A stretch of DNA of 56,618 nucleotides from Labrenzia sp. DG1229 (GTDB lineage Bacteria; Pseudomonadota; Alphaproteobacteria; Rhizobiales; Stappiaceae): assembly GCF_000521215.1 (NCBI RefSeq), contig NZ_KI928919.1, forward strand, positions 186,937 through 243,554, read 5' to 3'. The position numbers were made by a program, and so were the translations under genes. Numbering within the stretch: the first letter of the stretch is position 1; every line of letters starts with the position of its first letter. Of the stretch, positions 1 to 8,530 are shown piece by piece. The notes under the pieces were generated by a model. It saw nothing but the letters and a program-made list of their open reading frames with translations. It had not been told where the DNA came from and did no database searches.

Positions 1-629
1 CGTACGAACGTGACCTGCTGCTGATCGATGCCATTTCCGTCCTTCATGGCAGCACCGAATTTGATCCCTCCGGCATTCAGCGTCAGCATCTTCGACTGTA
101 CTTCCTTGCCGATGACAACGCGATTTGTTGACTGTGCGTATCCAAAGGCGGTGTGGACAAGATAAGCACCGGGATCGAGCCGGAATTCGGCATCGCCACC
201 ATTCGCCGTCGCCACCAGTTCAAGGCGGCCGTTGGCATTGGTGGTTTCGGAATAGATCCTCCAGACCAGACCGTCATCAAGAGGCGGGCCGTCCTGTGTC
301 AGTTTTGCCATCAGGTAAAGAGCACCCTGATCCAGCCCGTCACTGAAGCCGGTCATCGTGGAATGGGTCGGCACGAGTGGCAACTTGGCGTCCGAAAACA
401 GCGGTTCGGGTTCGCGGTCCAGCAGGTTGATGATCTGATCTTCACGGGGGACAGACGGCGCATTCGGATCGGGTTTCGGGCCCGGTGGCATTGGTGCTTC
501 GACTGTCTGAGCGGACAAGGGTGCGCTCTCAATCACGATTGCCGGGACAGCTATCAGGAGCGCACAGGTCGCGATTTTCAAAAAACGCAATGCCGCCGCG
601 CCGATTGAAACTGATCCTAAATCCAACAT
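1..629 (-). CDS. Exported protein of unknown function, N-terminal part
   Basis: The frame is open from an ATG at 629 to the window edge, giving the first 209 residues. I see a hydrophobic signal segment at about residues 17-40 ending near PLSAQ, then a Pro-rich linker (MPPGPKPDPNAP), then a beta-rich region with alternating hydrophobic residues that reads like a carboxypeptidase-regulatory or Ig-like fold (DGLVWRIYSE, GAYLVHTAFGYAQ). I do not recognise the family; it is probably periplasmic or surface bound. The C-terminal end lies outside the window. The gene diverges from the nitroreductase gene. Confidence 0.75.
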   Translation of the reverse strand, partial: MLDLGSVSIGAAALRFLKIATCALLIAVPAIVIESAPLSAQTVEAPMPPGPKPDPNAPSVPREDQIINLLDREPEPLFSDAKLPLVPTHSTMTGFSDGLDQGALYLMAKLTQDGPPLDDGLVWRIYSETTNANGRLELVATANGGDAEFRLDPGAYLVHTAFGYAQSTNRVVIGKEVQSKMLTLNAGGIKFGAAMKDGNGIDQQQVTFV

Positions 630-881
630 GCCCACTTCGTTATCTTATCAACTGCTAAAAGTTACAGTCTTTTGTCTTTTATACCAATTCGTGTTTCCAC
701 GGTACACCGGTTTAAACCCAATCGATTGACTGCACAATGCGACAGGTCAATTAGCCCCTTTTGGACCATTGCCGAGTGATGGCCAGTGCCCGGCAAACGC
801 GCGGGACCCTGGCGAGACCAGCTTTTCCAGTGTTCCTAAAGGACTTGAAAATCGGGCGAATTCAAGACATCGAAACTAAAG

Positions 882-921
882 TTGACAATTCCGGTCAATG
901 AATTAGGTGGATTGTCACAAT
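882..921. promoter_or_regulatory. Two palindromes upstream of the nitroreductase gene
   Basis: The 318-base divergent gap 630-947 holds no gene. Near its right end are TTGAC-N7-GTCAA at 882-898 and ATTGTCACAAT at 911-921, an 11-bp palindrome around a central C. Both lie within 70 bases of the ATG at 948. They look like sites for a dimeric regulator, but no regulator is encoded beside them, so the assignment is tentative. Confidence 0.3.
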
Positions 922-947
922 TGCAACTGTTCGAAGAGAAAAACGTC

Positions 948-1544
948 ATGTCCACGTTCAGCCACGGTTCCCCCGAAACGCTGAAATTTCTTCGGAAGCG
1001 GCGCTCTCACCCGTCCGTGACGATGTCGGAACCAGGGCCGAATGAAGATGAGCTAACCGACATGCTGACAATCGCGGCCCGTGTGCCGGATCATGGCAAA
1101 CTGACCCCCTGGCGTTTCATTGTATATCGGCCGGAACAAGCGCGTGTGATCGGCGACCGGCTTGCTGAAATCTGCGAACGAAGGAACGGCCCGCTCGACG
1201 ACGAACAACGGCAGAAGGAGTTGACCCGCTTCATGCGTGCACCGGTTGTTGTCGGCGTTGTCAGCACCGCTGCAGCGCACCCGAAAATTCCTGTCTGGGA
1301 ACAGCAACTCTCTGCCGGGGCGGTCTGCATGAACCTGGTGACTGCGGCTTCCGCGGCTGGATTCGTGTCGCAGTGGCTCACGGAGTGGTACAGTTTCGAT
1401 CGGGAAGCCGCATCGTTTCTGGGAGTTGCGGGAAGCGAAAAGTTTTCCGGTTTCATCCACATAGGAACGCCCAGCCAGCCACCGGTTGAAAGACCACGCC
1501 CCGATCTTTCTGATCTGGTCCGTGAATGGAGAAACACCGACTGA
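948..1544 (+). CDS. Nitroreductase family FMN oxidoreductase (YdjA-like)
   Basis: The 198-residue protein is of the small single-domain nitroreductase class that binds FMN as a dimer and uses NAD(P)H to reduce nitro compounds or quinones. The stretch RVPDHGKLTPWRFIVY at about residues 44-59 matches the YdjA subgroup motif, and the Arg pair in KRRSHPS near the N terminus fits phosphate binding of FMN. A longer in-frame start (TTG at 882) exists, but the ATG at 948 has a purine-rich ribosome site (GAAGAG) and matches family length. It is followed after one base by a flavin reductase gene, so the two are probably cotranscribed. The physiological substrate is unknown. Confidence 0.85.
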   Translation: MSTFSHGSPETLKFLRKRRSHPSVTMSEPGPNEDELTDMLTIAARVPDHGKLTPWRFIVYRPEQARVIGDRLAEICERRNGPLDDEQRQKELTRFMRAPVVVGVVSTAAAHPKIPVWEQQLSAGAVCMNLVTAASAAGFVSQWLTEWYSFDREAASFLGVAGSEKFSGFIHIGTPSQPPVERPRPDLSDLVREWRNTD

Positions 1545-1545
1545 C

Positions 1546-2148
1546 ATGTTTTACGAAACTTCAAGCAATGATCACGGACTGCCTCACAATCCCTTCAAGG
1601 CGATCGTCTCTCCGCGGCCGATCGGGTGGATCTCTTCACTCGATGCCGAAGGGCGCACAAATCTTGCTCCCTACAGTTTCTTTAACGCGGTAGGTGATCG
1701 TCCTCCGATCGTCATGTTTTCGTCATCCGGCTACAAGGATAGTGCGGCAAATGTTGAGGCGACCGGCGAATTCGTCTGCAACATGGCCAGTTGGGACCTG
1801 AAAGACGAAATGAATGTGTCGTCAGCGGCGGTGCCAAGCGAGACCAGTGAGTTTGAGTTGTCGGGATTGGATATGGCAGCCTCCCGGCTGGTCAGGACAC
1901 CACGTGTCGCCAGGGCGGTAACGGCACTTGAATGCAAGCATCTCCAGACGATCAAATTGAAAGATCTTGAGGGAGCAGAGACGGACAACTGGATCGTTTT
2001 CGGTCAGGTGGTCGGGATACATATCGACGACAGCATCATTGTGAACGGCAAGGTCGACGTCACACGCTACAAACCGCTCTCCCGTCTTGGATACATGGAG
2101 TACGCTGCCATAACGGAAGTGTTCGAAATGTCTCGTCCGACGATTTGA
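1546..2148 (+). CDS. Flavin reductase-like FMN-binding split-barrel protein
   Basis: The 200-residue protein has the split-barrel flavin reductase pattern: SPRPIGWISSLDAEG at about residues 23-37, then NLAPYSFFNAVGDRPP and an SSGYKDSAANV segment that in the family contact FMN. Members reduce flavin or act as flavoproteins of unknown substrate. The ATG at 1546 starts one base after the nitroreductase stop codon, so translation is likely coupled. An upstream in-frame ATG at 1486 would put 20 codons inside the nitroreductase gene and is less likely. The pairing of two flavin proteins suggests a common redox role, but nothing here names the substrate. Confidence 0.85.
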   Translation: MFYETSSNDHGLPHNPFKAIVSPRPIGWISSLDAEGRTNLAPYSFFNAVGDRPPIVMFSSSGYKDSAANVEATGEFVCNMASWDLKDEMNVSSAAVPSETSEFELSGLDMAASRLVRTPRVARAVTALECKHLQTIKLKDLEGAETDNWIVFGQVVGIHIDDSIIVNGKVDVTRYKPLSRLGYMEYAAITEVFEMSRPTI

Positions 2149-2384
2149 GATCTCCAATCATTGGTCAACGAGCAATGCCTTGCGAGCGTTGCCATGGGCA
2201 ACCGACTCACAAGATTGCGCATTTCTGTTTCAACGGCATGGAGGTGCGTTTCTTTCGATTTTCCAAGATTTTGTGAGAAAAACAGGCGATTTCCACTTTT
2301 TCGGCAGAACGTATCGTGAGATCTGCCGTGTGCCGGAAGAAAAACAGCATCCAAACCCCGTAAAGGCACCGGGACAGGGCGTCG

Positions 2385-2400
2385 TTAAGTATTTGTTAAC
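2385..2400. promoter_or_regulatory. CtrA-type binding site (TTAA-N7-TTAAC)
   Basis: The sequence TTAA, seven bases, then TTAAC is an exact match to the full CtrA box known from Caulobacter and Rhizobiales. It is 57 bases before the transglycosylase start, and another TTAAC half-site follows at 2416-2420. The gap 2149-2456 has no gene. CtrA control would tie the downstream wall enzyme to the cell cycle or motility. Confidence 0.55.
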
Positions 2401-2456
2401 CATTTGGACGCGAAAGTTAACGAAGTAATAATTTGTTCCGTCGAGGAGACAGGGTC

Positions 2457-3782
2457 ATGCATGTCGCTGACACACCCTCGGTCGCGTCTCGGATCGAGCT
2501 TGCGTTTCAATCTGCGAGTAATTCAACAGGAACGTCGTTCGACTACCTGGTGAAGACCGCTGCACGCGAGTCGTCGTTCAACCCGTCTGCGAAGGCAAAG
2601 ACGTCGAGCGCAACCGGTTTGTTCCAGTTCATCGAGTCGACCTGGTTGGAGACGATGAAAGAGGCTGGTCCCAGGCACGGCCTGGAAAAATACTCCGACC
2701 TAATTCAACGTTCCAAGAATGGCAAATATTTCGTCAAGGATCCGCAGGCTCGGCTGGAGATACTCGACCTGCGCAAGGATCCGGGAATCTCGTCCATGAT
2801 GGCCGGTGCCCTCACACAGAAAAACGCAAACTATCTGGAGCAGAAGATCGGCAGGGAACCAACCGATGGTGAGCTTTATATGGCCCATTTTCTTGGTGCC
2901 AACGGGGCCAGCCGATTGATTGATGCGACCAATGCCAGTCCGGATATGCGCGCAGACAAGATGTTTTCTGCGCAAGCCCGGGCCAACAAGCCAATCTTCT
3001 TTCACGGCAACGGCAAAGCCCGTTCAATGCAGGAAGTTTATGAGGTCATCGTATCGAAACATGACGCCGTGACCATGATTGCCGAAGCGAGCGGCAAGAC
3101 GAACCTGCGGACGTCAGGCGCGCTGACAAACGTGGCCGCTCTTCCGACTGCAAAGCCGGTAAACGCGATGCCCGGGATTGATAATCAGAATTTTGATCAT
3201 CTGGCCGGTGATCCAGCCGCAGCGTTCGCGATGCGCGCCAAGCCTCCGGCACCTGGACAGGTGACTGCTGCTGCAGAACTCGCGACGGGGAGCCCGGTCA
3301 ATCTGGCCGAATCATCAGTTCCCTTACCGCAGGGCAGTGCAAGCCAATCGCAAACGGCAGTCAGTGCAAACTCCAATACACTTGTCAGTTCCGCTGAAAA
3401 ACCGGCGCCACAAGATCCACGCCAAGCCTCAATCAACGGAGGTGATGAAAGCGCGCCAACCTCGCGCGTGTTGTCCGCTTTCCAGGCAGCAGAAACGGCC
3501 AATCCGTTTGAAGCCCTGTTCAGAAACGATCAGGGATCTTCGCAGGCAGGCGTGAATCCCCGCTTTGCGTCCGCATTTGCGGCTGTTGAAGAGGCGGCGA
3601 TGTTCAGCGCCCTGTCCGGGGCTTCCAACCAGGTCGCAGCACAGGAACTGGCGCTCGCAGACCAGGGAGGTCCGCTGGATCTGACCAGATTTCTTCGACT
3701 GAAAGCAGAAGAGGAGCAAAAAGGATTTATTGCCACCTGCCTGACCGTTCGACTTATTCAGGTATTGGCAAAATTATGGTGA
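2457..3782 (+). CDS. Lytic transglycosylase (SLT domain) with long low-complexity tail
   Basis: The 441-residue protein begins directly with an SLT-type lysozyme-like domain: ARESSFNP at about residues 36-43 contains the expected catalytic Glu38, followed by SSATGLFQFIESTWLE, the usual GLFQF motif. Such enzymes cleave the MurNAc-GlcNAc bond of peptidoglycan. No signal peptide is visible, so export may be through a specialised system such as the flagellar one, as for other Rhizobiales proteins of this design. From about residue 200 the chain is rich in Ala, Ser, Pro and Gln without a clear domain. ATG 2457 has GAGGAG six bases upstream; the alternative TTG at 2433 lacks this. A CtrA-like box lies upstream, and a DUF2336 gene follows. 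Confidence 0.8.
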   Translation: MHVADTPSVASRIELAFQSASNSTGTSFDYLVKTAARESSFNPSAKAKTSSATGLFQFIESTWLETMKEAGPRHGLEKYSDLIQRSKNGKYFVKDPQARLEILDLRKDPGISSMMAGALTQKNANYLEQKIGREPTDGELYMAHFLGANGASRLIDATNASPDMRADKMFSAQARANKPIFFHGNGKARSMQEVYEVIVSKHDAVTMIAEASGKTNLRTSGALTNVAALPTAKPVNAMPGIDNQNFDHLAGDPAAAFAMRAKPPAPGQVTAAAELATGSPVNLAESSVPLPQGSASQSQTAVSANSNTLVSSAEKPAPQDPRQASINGGDESAPTSRVLSAFQAAETANPFEALFRNDQGSSQAGVNPRFASAFAAVEEAAMFSALSGASNQVAAQELALADQGGPLDLTRFLRLKAEEEQKGFIATCLTVRLIQVLAKLW

Positions 3783-3844
3783 ACAGATCGTTAAGTCTTT
3801 GGTGTCAGGATACAAGCTGACCCTAGAAAAGACCGATTGCCGCC

Positions 3845-4999
3845 ATGACCAAATATGACCTTTTGCATTTGAACAAAGATGACGATCGTATTCAGGACAT
3901 TCTCGCCGCGCGGGAATTCGCGGAACGATATCTTGCCGCCGAGGACGACAGTCAGGAACAGGCAGATATGGCAACGGCACTGACAGTTCTCCTGGACGAC
4001 CCGAGCCGGGGCGTTCGCAAGGCGATAGCAAGGGTTTTGGCAACCAGTCCTCTTGCCCCCGGACTTGTCGTGCGCTGTCTTGCCAGCGACATCGATGAAG
4101 TTTCGGTGATCATCCTCAAGTCATCTCCGCTTCTTTCTGATGCCGAGCTGGTCGATTTGCTGGCGGGGGGCAGTGAAGCGGTTCAATGTGCCATTGCAGA
4201 ACGCCACGGCCTATCGGCGGCGATCAGTGCAGCACTTTGTGAAGTGGGCAGCGAAGACGCCTGCCAGGCTTTGCTGAACAATTCCAGCGCGCAGATACTC
4301 CAATCCTCTCTCCTGAGGCTTGCTCAGAGATTTGAGGACCGACCGGATATTTGCGACCAGTTGCTGAAAACCAGGGACCTGCCTCTTTCCAATCGCTACG
4401 AACTGTTGATGCGGCTGGCGGAAAACCTGGACGATCATCCGATCGTACTGGAGCGGGTTCCCGAACATCAAAGACACACTTTCCTGAGTGACGCGGAAGA
4501 CAAGGTGGTCTTGCGGTTGGCGCTTGAGGCGAGCGAAGACGAACTTCCGGATTTCGTAGAACACCTGCGCTCGCGCGGCAAGCTGAACACCCGGCTTTTG
4601 TTGCGTGCTGTGTGTTGTGGCCGTTTACGGTTCTTTGCGGCCGCGCTGGCCAATCTTGGCCAGGTGCCACTTCCAAGGCTTTGCAAGCTTCTGGTCACGG
4701 TTCGCCGATCGGCCCTTCAGGCAATCCTTCGCAAAGCCGGTCTTCCGATTCGCGCGCATCAGGCATTCCTGCTGTCGATCGATATCGCCCGTCAGGGGCA
4801 TGCCGACTTCACCTATGACCTTGCCTTGGACGAGGCCAGAATGTTGACGGAAACCCTGCTGCAAGAAATGCAGGACGGCGCTCTTGGAGCAGATGAGGAC
4901 GTCGCTGCCTTCCTGCGCCGTTTCGCCATTGAAGTCGCCCGGCTGGAAGCACGTCTGATGGTGAAGAATGGGTCGTTGCAGGTCACCAGAGCTGCATAG
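3845..4999 (+). CDS. DUF2336 domain protein, HEAT-like repeats
   Basis: The 384-residue protein matches the DUF2336 style common in alphaproteobacteria: an all-helical chain of repeating units such as MATALTVLLDDPSRGVRKAI and VRCLASDIDEVSVIILKSSP, each resembling a HEAT repeat. There are no membrane segments, signal peptide or catalytic motifs. In several Alphaproteobacteria this family lies near chemotaxis, flagellar or stalk regulation genes, and here it follows the CtrA-box transglycosylase. A role as a protein-interaction scaffold is likely but inferred. Confidence 0.75.
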   Translation: MTKYDLLHLNKDDDRIQDILAAREFAERYLAAEDDSQEQADMATALTVLLDDPSRGVRKAIARVLATSPLAPGLVVRCLASDIDEVSVIILKSSPLLSDAELVDLLAGGSEAVQCAIAERHGLSAAISAALCEVGSEDACQALLNNSSAQILQSSLLRLAQRFEDRPDICDQLLKTRDLPLSNRYELLMRLAENLDDHPIVLERVPEHQRHTFLSDAEDKVVLRLALEASEDELPDFVEHLRSRGKLNTRLLLRAVCCGRLRFFAAALANLGQVPLPRLCKLLVTVRRSALQAILRKAGLPIRAHQAFLLSIDIARQGHADFTYDLALDEARMLTETLLQEMQDGALGADEDVAAFLRRFAIEVARLEARLMVKNGSLQVTRAA

Positions 5000-5142
5000 T
5001 CTTCCGTCCTTATCCTCAAAATTCATCTGTTTGCCGGGCTGGTTTCATGCCAGCGCGTCCCGAACAGCTTGCTGGCGATTCGACCTTGCCGTGCAATTTC
5101 ACCGGTGATTATGTGAGCGTTTGAAGTGAACGAGGTGGCTCC

Positions 5143-6036
5143 ATGTCCTCCACAACGCTCGACGCACGCGCGCAGGCAACCATCGGAATTGTGCTCATGA
5201 GCGTGGGCATTGCGAGCCTCAGTGTAAGTGATGCGATTGCCAAGGCTCTGACGGCCGGATATTCGCCGATACAGATCCTGTTCATTCGCAACCTCATTGC
5301 GTTGCCGTTCGCGGTCGTGATCGCCCTGTCGATGGGTGGACCGGGCGCGTTGCGCTCCTACAGACCGGCGGCCCATCTGCTGCGCGGCGTCTTTTGGCTG
5401 CTGGCAGCGGTGCTGTTCTTCACGGGGTTGAAACACCTAGAAATTGCGGAGGCAACTGCACTTGTCTTCGTGGCGCCAGTTTTCATAACTGCCATTTCAG
5501 CGCTGTTTTTGAAAGAAACGGTCGGCTGGCGCCGTTGGCTTGCGGTGCTCGCAGGATTTGCCGGTGTGCTGGTCATTGTCAGACCCGGTGCGGGTACCTT
5601 TCAAAATGAATCGCTTCTGCCGATCGCCACGGCCTTCCTGTATGCAATCCTGATGATCAGCGCCAGGTGGGTTGACCCGCGCGAAAGCGTCTGGACACTG
5701 ATGCTCTATCTCGTCGGTGCAGGTGCATTGTTGAGTGCACTTGCCGTGCCCTTTGCCTGGGTTGAAATTCAATCCGGGGATGTCTGGATGTTCGTCGGAA
5801 TTGCAATTTTCGGAACTGCCGGCATCACCTTGATCACGCAGGCGTTTCGGTTCGCGTCGGCTGCCACGGTTGCGCCATTCGAATACAGCGCGTTGATCTG
5901 GGCCACTTTGCTTGGATGGATCATCTGGGATGAAATACCGGACATGCTCACCTATGTCGGTGCCGGCATCATCATATTGAGCGGGTGTTACATTGTCTTT
6001 CGCGAACAAAAGTTGCAGTCGGAAGAGACCACTTGA
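5143..6036 (+). CDS. DMT-superfamily transporter (two EamA domains)
   Basis: The 297-residue integral membrane protein has ten hydrophobic segments arranged as two five-helix EamA repeats, the second starting near residue 160. The first repeat carries SVSDAIAKALTAGYSPIQI and the RNLIALPFAVV segment common in the RhaT/EamA family. Members usually export amino acids or other metabolites through the inner membrane. Good Shine-Dalgarno (GAGGTGG) precedes the ATG. It runs convergently into the Hpt gene with only five bases between the stops. The substrate cannot be told from sequence. Confidence 0.85.
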   Translation: MSSTTLDARAQATIGIVLMSVGIASLSVSDAIAKALTAGYSPIQILFIRNLIALPFAVVIALSMGGPGALRSYRPAAHLLRGVFWLLAAVLFFTGLKHLEIAEATALVFVAPVFITAISALFLKETVGWRRWLAVLAGFAGVLVIVRPGAGTFQNESLLPIATAFLYAILMISARWVDPRESVWTLMLYLVGAGALLSALAVPFAWVEIQSGDVWMFVGIAIFGTAGITLITQAFRFASAATVAPFEYSALIWATLLGWIIWDEIPDMLTYVGAGIIILSGCYIVFREQKLQSEETT

Positions 6037-6041
6037 GCAGA

Positions 6042-6569
6042 CTACACGCTACCCTCAGTGTCCGGTGAAATCTGTTTCAGGAAGTCAGTGGTCACGATTT
6101 CAAGCGTTTCAAGCAATTCCACGCCGGTCCTGTTGTCGTCATCTTTTGCACCTTCCATGACCATTGCCCGAATAGCCTCGACGTAACGTTCGGTAAGCTG
6201 TAGCGGAAGTTTCTCCGGAGACGGCACGGTTTCTATCAGATGGCAAAAGCTGGCAGCGACCCGGCCAACCAGAGGGAACCCCAGGGTTAGTGCCTGACCC
6301 TTGATATTGTGTGCGGCCTGGAACAACGGGGCGACCGTTTCCTCCGTCATGCCCTCTGTCTGTGCGGTTTCCCACGCACGCAGCAGGGTGACCGTCTCAT
6401 TGATCATCCAGCTGCCGAAATGACCGGACAGACGGTTCAGTGCTGCTTCTGCAGCCTTGATCGGATCAAATTTCTTTGCTTCCCTGGGCGTCAGTTCACG
6501 AACCTTTCTGCGCAGGTCGTCCGGCGGCGTCAAGATTTCGTAATCCTGGTCCTGGGCAGTTTCGGCCAT
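6042..6569 (-). CDS. Hpt domain phosphotransfer protein
   Basis: The 175-residue protein has an Hpt four-helix bundle in its C-terminal half: AAHNIKGQALTLGFP at about residues 85-99 holds the phospho-accepting His87 in the usual AHxxKG context. The N-terminal 80 residues are charged and predicted helical. Hpt proteins shuttle phosphate between hybrid kinases and response regulators in the cytoplasm. The ATG at 6569 has GGAGA upstream; an ATG 21 codons earlier is possible but without a good ribosome site. No kinase or regulator is encoded nearby, so it must act with partners elsewhere. Confidence 0.8.
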   Translation of the reverse strand: MAETAQDQDYEILTPPDDLRRKVRELTPREAKKFDPIKAAEAALNRLSGHFGSWMINETVTLLRAWETAQTEGMTEETVAPLFQAAHNIKGQALTLGFPLVGRVAASFCHLIETVPSPEKLPLQLTERYVEAIRAMVMEGAKDDDNRTGVELLETLEIVTTDFLKQISPDTEGSV

Positions 6570-6674
6570 GGCAGCTTCTGTCTCCGTCGCAGATATGAAG
6601 AGAATTTGAGCGTACAGTATCGGAGCACACACTTAACAGGCTCTTGCCAGGATCGATTTTCGCGAGAATTCCTG

Positions 6675-7487
6675 TCAGTAACGGAACATTTCCGTCAAAA
6701 TGCGTTCGTCCCAGCCATGATCGGAATCGAACATGATCTCCCCTTGCGCCTTGGACGACTCCCTGACAGTGACATGCGTGACACGCCGGATTTCGGTGTG
6801 GTCCGCCGACGCACTGACCGGGCGCTTGTGTGCCTCCAGGATTTCGATGTCCACTTTCGCCCAGTTTGGCAGCAGGGCGCCGCGCCAGCGTCTGGGACGG
6901 AAGGCACTGATCGGTGTCAGCGCAAGCAGTTGTGCAGTGATCGGGAGGATCGGGCCGTGTGCCGATAAATTGTAGGCTGTGCTGCCGGCCGGAGTCGCTA
7001 CAATGATGCCGTCGCAGACCAGTTCCTCGAGGCGAACCTTGTCGTCGACTGAAATTTTCAGACGTGCGGCTTGTGAGGTTTGTCGAAGTAGCGAGACCTC
7101 ATTGATCGCAAGTCCCGTATGTGTCTTCCCGGTCTCGTCTATGGCTGTCAGTTCCAGCGGGCGTATTGTCGTGACATCGGCATTTGCAAGCCGGTCTGGC
7201 AAATCGTGTTCATGGTATTCGTTCATGAGGAAGCCGACGGATCCCCGGTTCATGCCATAGATCGGTTTGCCCCTGCCCATATGCGTATGAAGCGTCTGAA
7301 GCATCAGACCATCTCCACCAAGCGCCACAATGACATCGGCCTCGTCGGCATCAACATTGCCATAGCGATCTGACAGGTCTTCGACCGCGCGTTGCGCCTC
7401 CTCGGTATCGCTGGCAACAAAAGCCAGCTTTTCCGTCGAACCAGGGCGAAATACATTTGATTTCAAGGGAAGGGGAGATTGATTCAT
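6675..7487 (-). CDS. nadK: NAD kinase
   Basis: The 270-residue protein has the NAD kinase signature GGDG at residues 57-60, the substrate-binding NEVSLLR segment, and the glycine/serine turn [16 protein letters not shown]. It phosphorylates NAD to NADP using ATP or polyphosphate in the cytosol. The start at 7487 (MNQSPLPLK) gives normal family length; an upstream in-frame start at 7577 would add 30 residues of atypical composition. The gene follows the serine protease gene on the same strand after about 130 bases. Confidence 0.92.
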   Translation of the reverse strand: MNQSPLPLKSNVFRPGSTEKLAFVASDTEEAQRAVEDLSDRYGNVDADEADVIVALGGDGLMLQTLHTHMGRGKPIYGMNRGSVGFLMNEYHEHDLPDRLANADVTTIRPLELTAIDETGKTHTGLAINEVSLLRQTSQAARLKISVDDKVRLEELVCDGIIVATPAGSTAYNLSAHGPILPITAQLLALTPISAFRPRRWRGALLPNWAKVDIEILEAHKRPVSASADHTEIRRVTHVTVRESSKAQGEIMFDSDHGWDERILTEMFRY

Positions 7488-7619
7488 AGTCCAACGGTCT
7501 TTTGGGCGGACAGCGTCTCCGCAACCGGCTGCGCCATTTTGAAACGCACAGCCTCTTGGTTTCTGGGTGACCACCATAACGGGATTTGCAAGAAGGGGCA
7601 GTGACTTTTTTCCGCGACT

Positions 7620-8450
7620 TCAGTTTGTCGGCTCTTGCGTTTCTTGTGCTGCTGCCGGTGGCGCGGTCTCTTCGGCCCCGTCACAGGACGCGTTCTGGAT
7701 CAGCTCCTGCCATTGCGTAAAAGGCACCACTATGGAGCGTTCATCGTTTATTTTGGCAGCCATGACCGCGGCGACCCGTGGCCCGAAAATCGTATTGACC
7801 ATGAGTGGTCCACCCGATGCGCCGCTCTCGGTGTTGCAATCGGTTACCCAGACATCTTCCTGGCTACCGAGAACCGAGCAGGACGGGACGACGGTCGGCA
7901 GGTAGGGGCGGCTGCGACGATATCCGACGGACAGGAATCTGGTCGTCTTGCGCAGGCGCCTCGATTCTTGCGGCGTCAAAGGCGGCAAGGGGAAAAGTGT
8001 GCTGGGCTCCTTCAATATGATCAGGGCAAGATCCTTGCGAATTTCATCCACCTTCGGGCGACTGCGGGCGACGTAGCCGTCGATTGTCAGCAGGCATTCT
8101 GCTTCCAGCCTGGCAGCATATTTGTCCCGGCGGACCCCGGCGATGAAGAGGACTTCGTCGGCAGGCAGCTTTTCCTGGGTCTTGCTGGAAACAATGCAGT
8201 GCGCGGCGGTGAGAACCTTGTTGGGAGCGATCAATGTGCCTGTGCAGCTCGACACCGACCGATATCCCGCGCGATTGACACGGCCGATCGAATGCCAGGG
8301 ATAGTCGGTGCTGTCGATGACCGTGAGTTCCGCGTCTTCGGCAAAGGAGTTCTGGATTGCGGATGCCGCCACGAGGCATATGACTGCGATCCGAACCAGC
8401 TTATGAAGCGCTGAAATGACCGGTTGGCTGCGGATTACAATTCGACTCAT
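7620..8450 (-). CDS. Exported trypsin-like serine protease (S1 family)
   Basis: The 276-residue protein has a signal segment (residues about 15-37, ending NSFA) and a complete S1 catalytic triad: His84 in LTAAHC, Asp140 in RKDLALI, and Ser212 in ESGASGGPL. Cysteine pairs fit disulphides in the periplasm or medium. It resembles the compact bacterial trypsin-like proteins rather than DegP, since no PDZ domain follows. The ATG at 8450 is preferred over 8483 because it places the signal peptide at the N terminus. It lies upstream of nadK; no functional link is evident. Confidence 0.85.
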   Translation of the reverse strand: MSRIVIRSQPVISALHKLVRIAVICLVAASAIQNSFAEDAELTVIDSTDYPWHSIGRVNRAGYRSVSSCTGTLIAPNKVLTAAHCIVSSKTQEKLPADEVLFIAGVRRDKYAARLEAECLLTIDGYVARSRPKVDEIRKDLALIILKEPSTLFPLPPLTPQESRRLRKTTRFLSVGYRRSRPYLPTVVPSCSVLGSQEDVWVTDCNTESGASGGPLMVNTIFGPRVAAVMAAKINDERSIVVPFTQWQELIQNASCDGAEETAPPAAAQETQEPTN

Positions 8451-8530
8451 TACTTCTGGTTCCGGTCCTGTTAAACACGCCACGTTTTGGCTGCGCAGTT
8501 CAAAAAGACCAAAATCCAGCGCGAAGCCTT

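Noticed and set aside
153..608. Rightward 151-residue frame at the window start
   Set aside because: It is antisense to the exported protein (1-629 minus), rich in Arg/His/Gly as shadow frames are, and lacks a ribosome site.
882..947. TTG start for the nitroreductase at 882
   Set aside because: It coincides with a TTGAC palindrome, lacks a ribosome site, and adds 22 residues not typical of the family.
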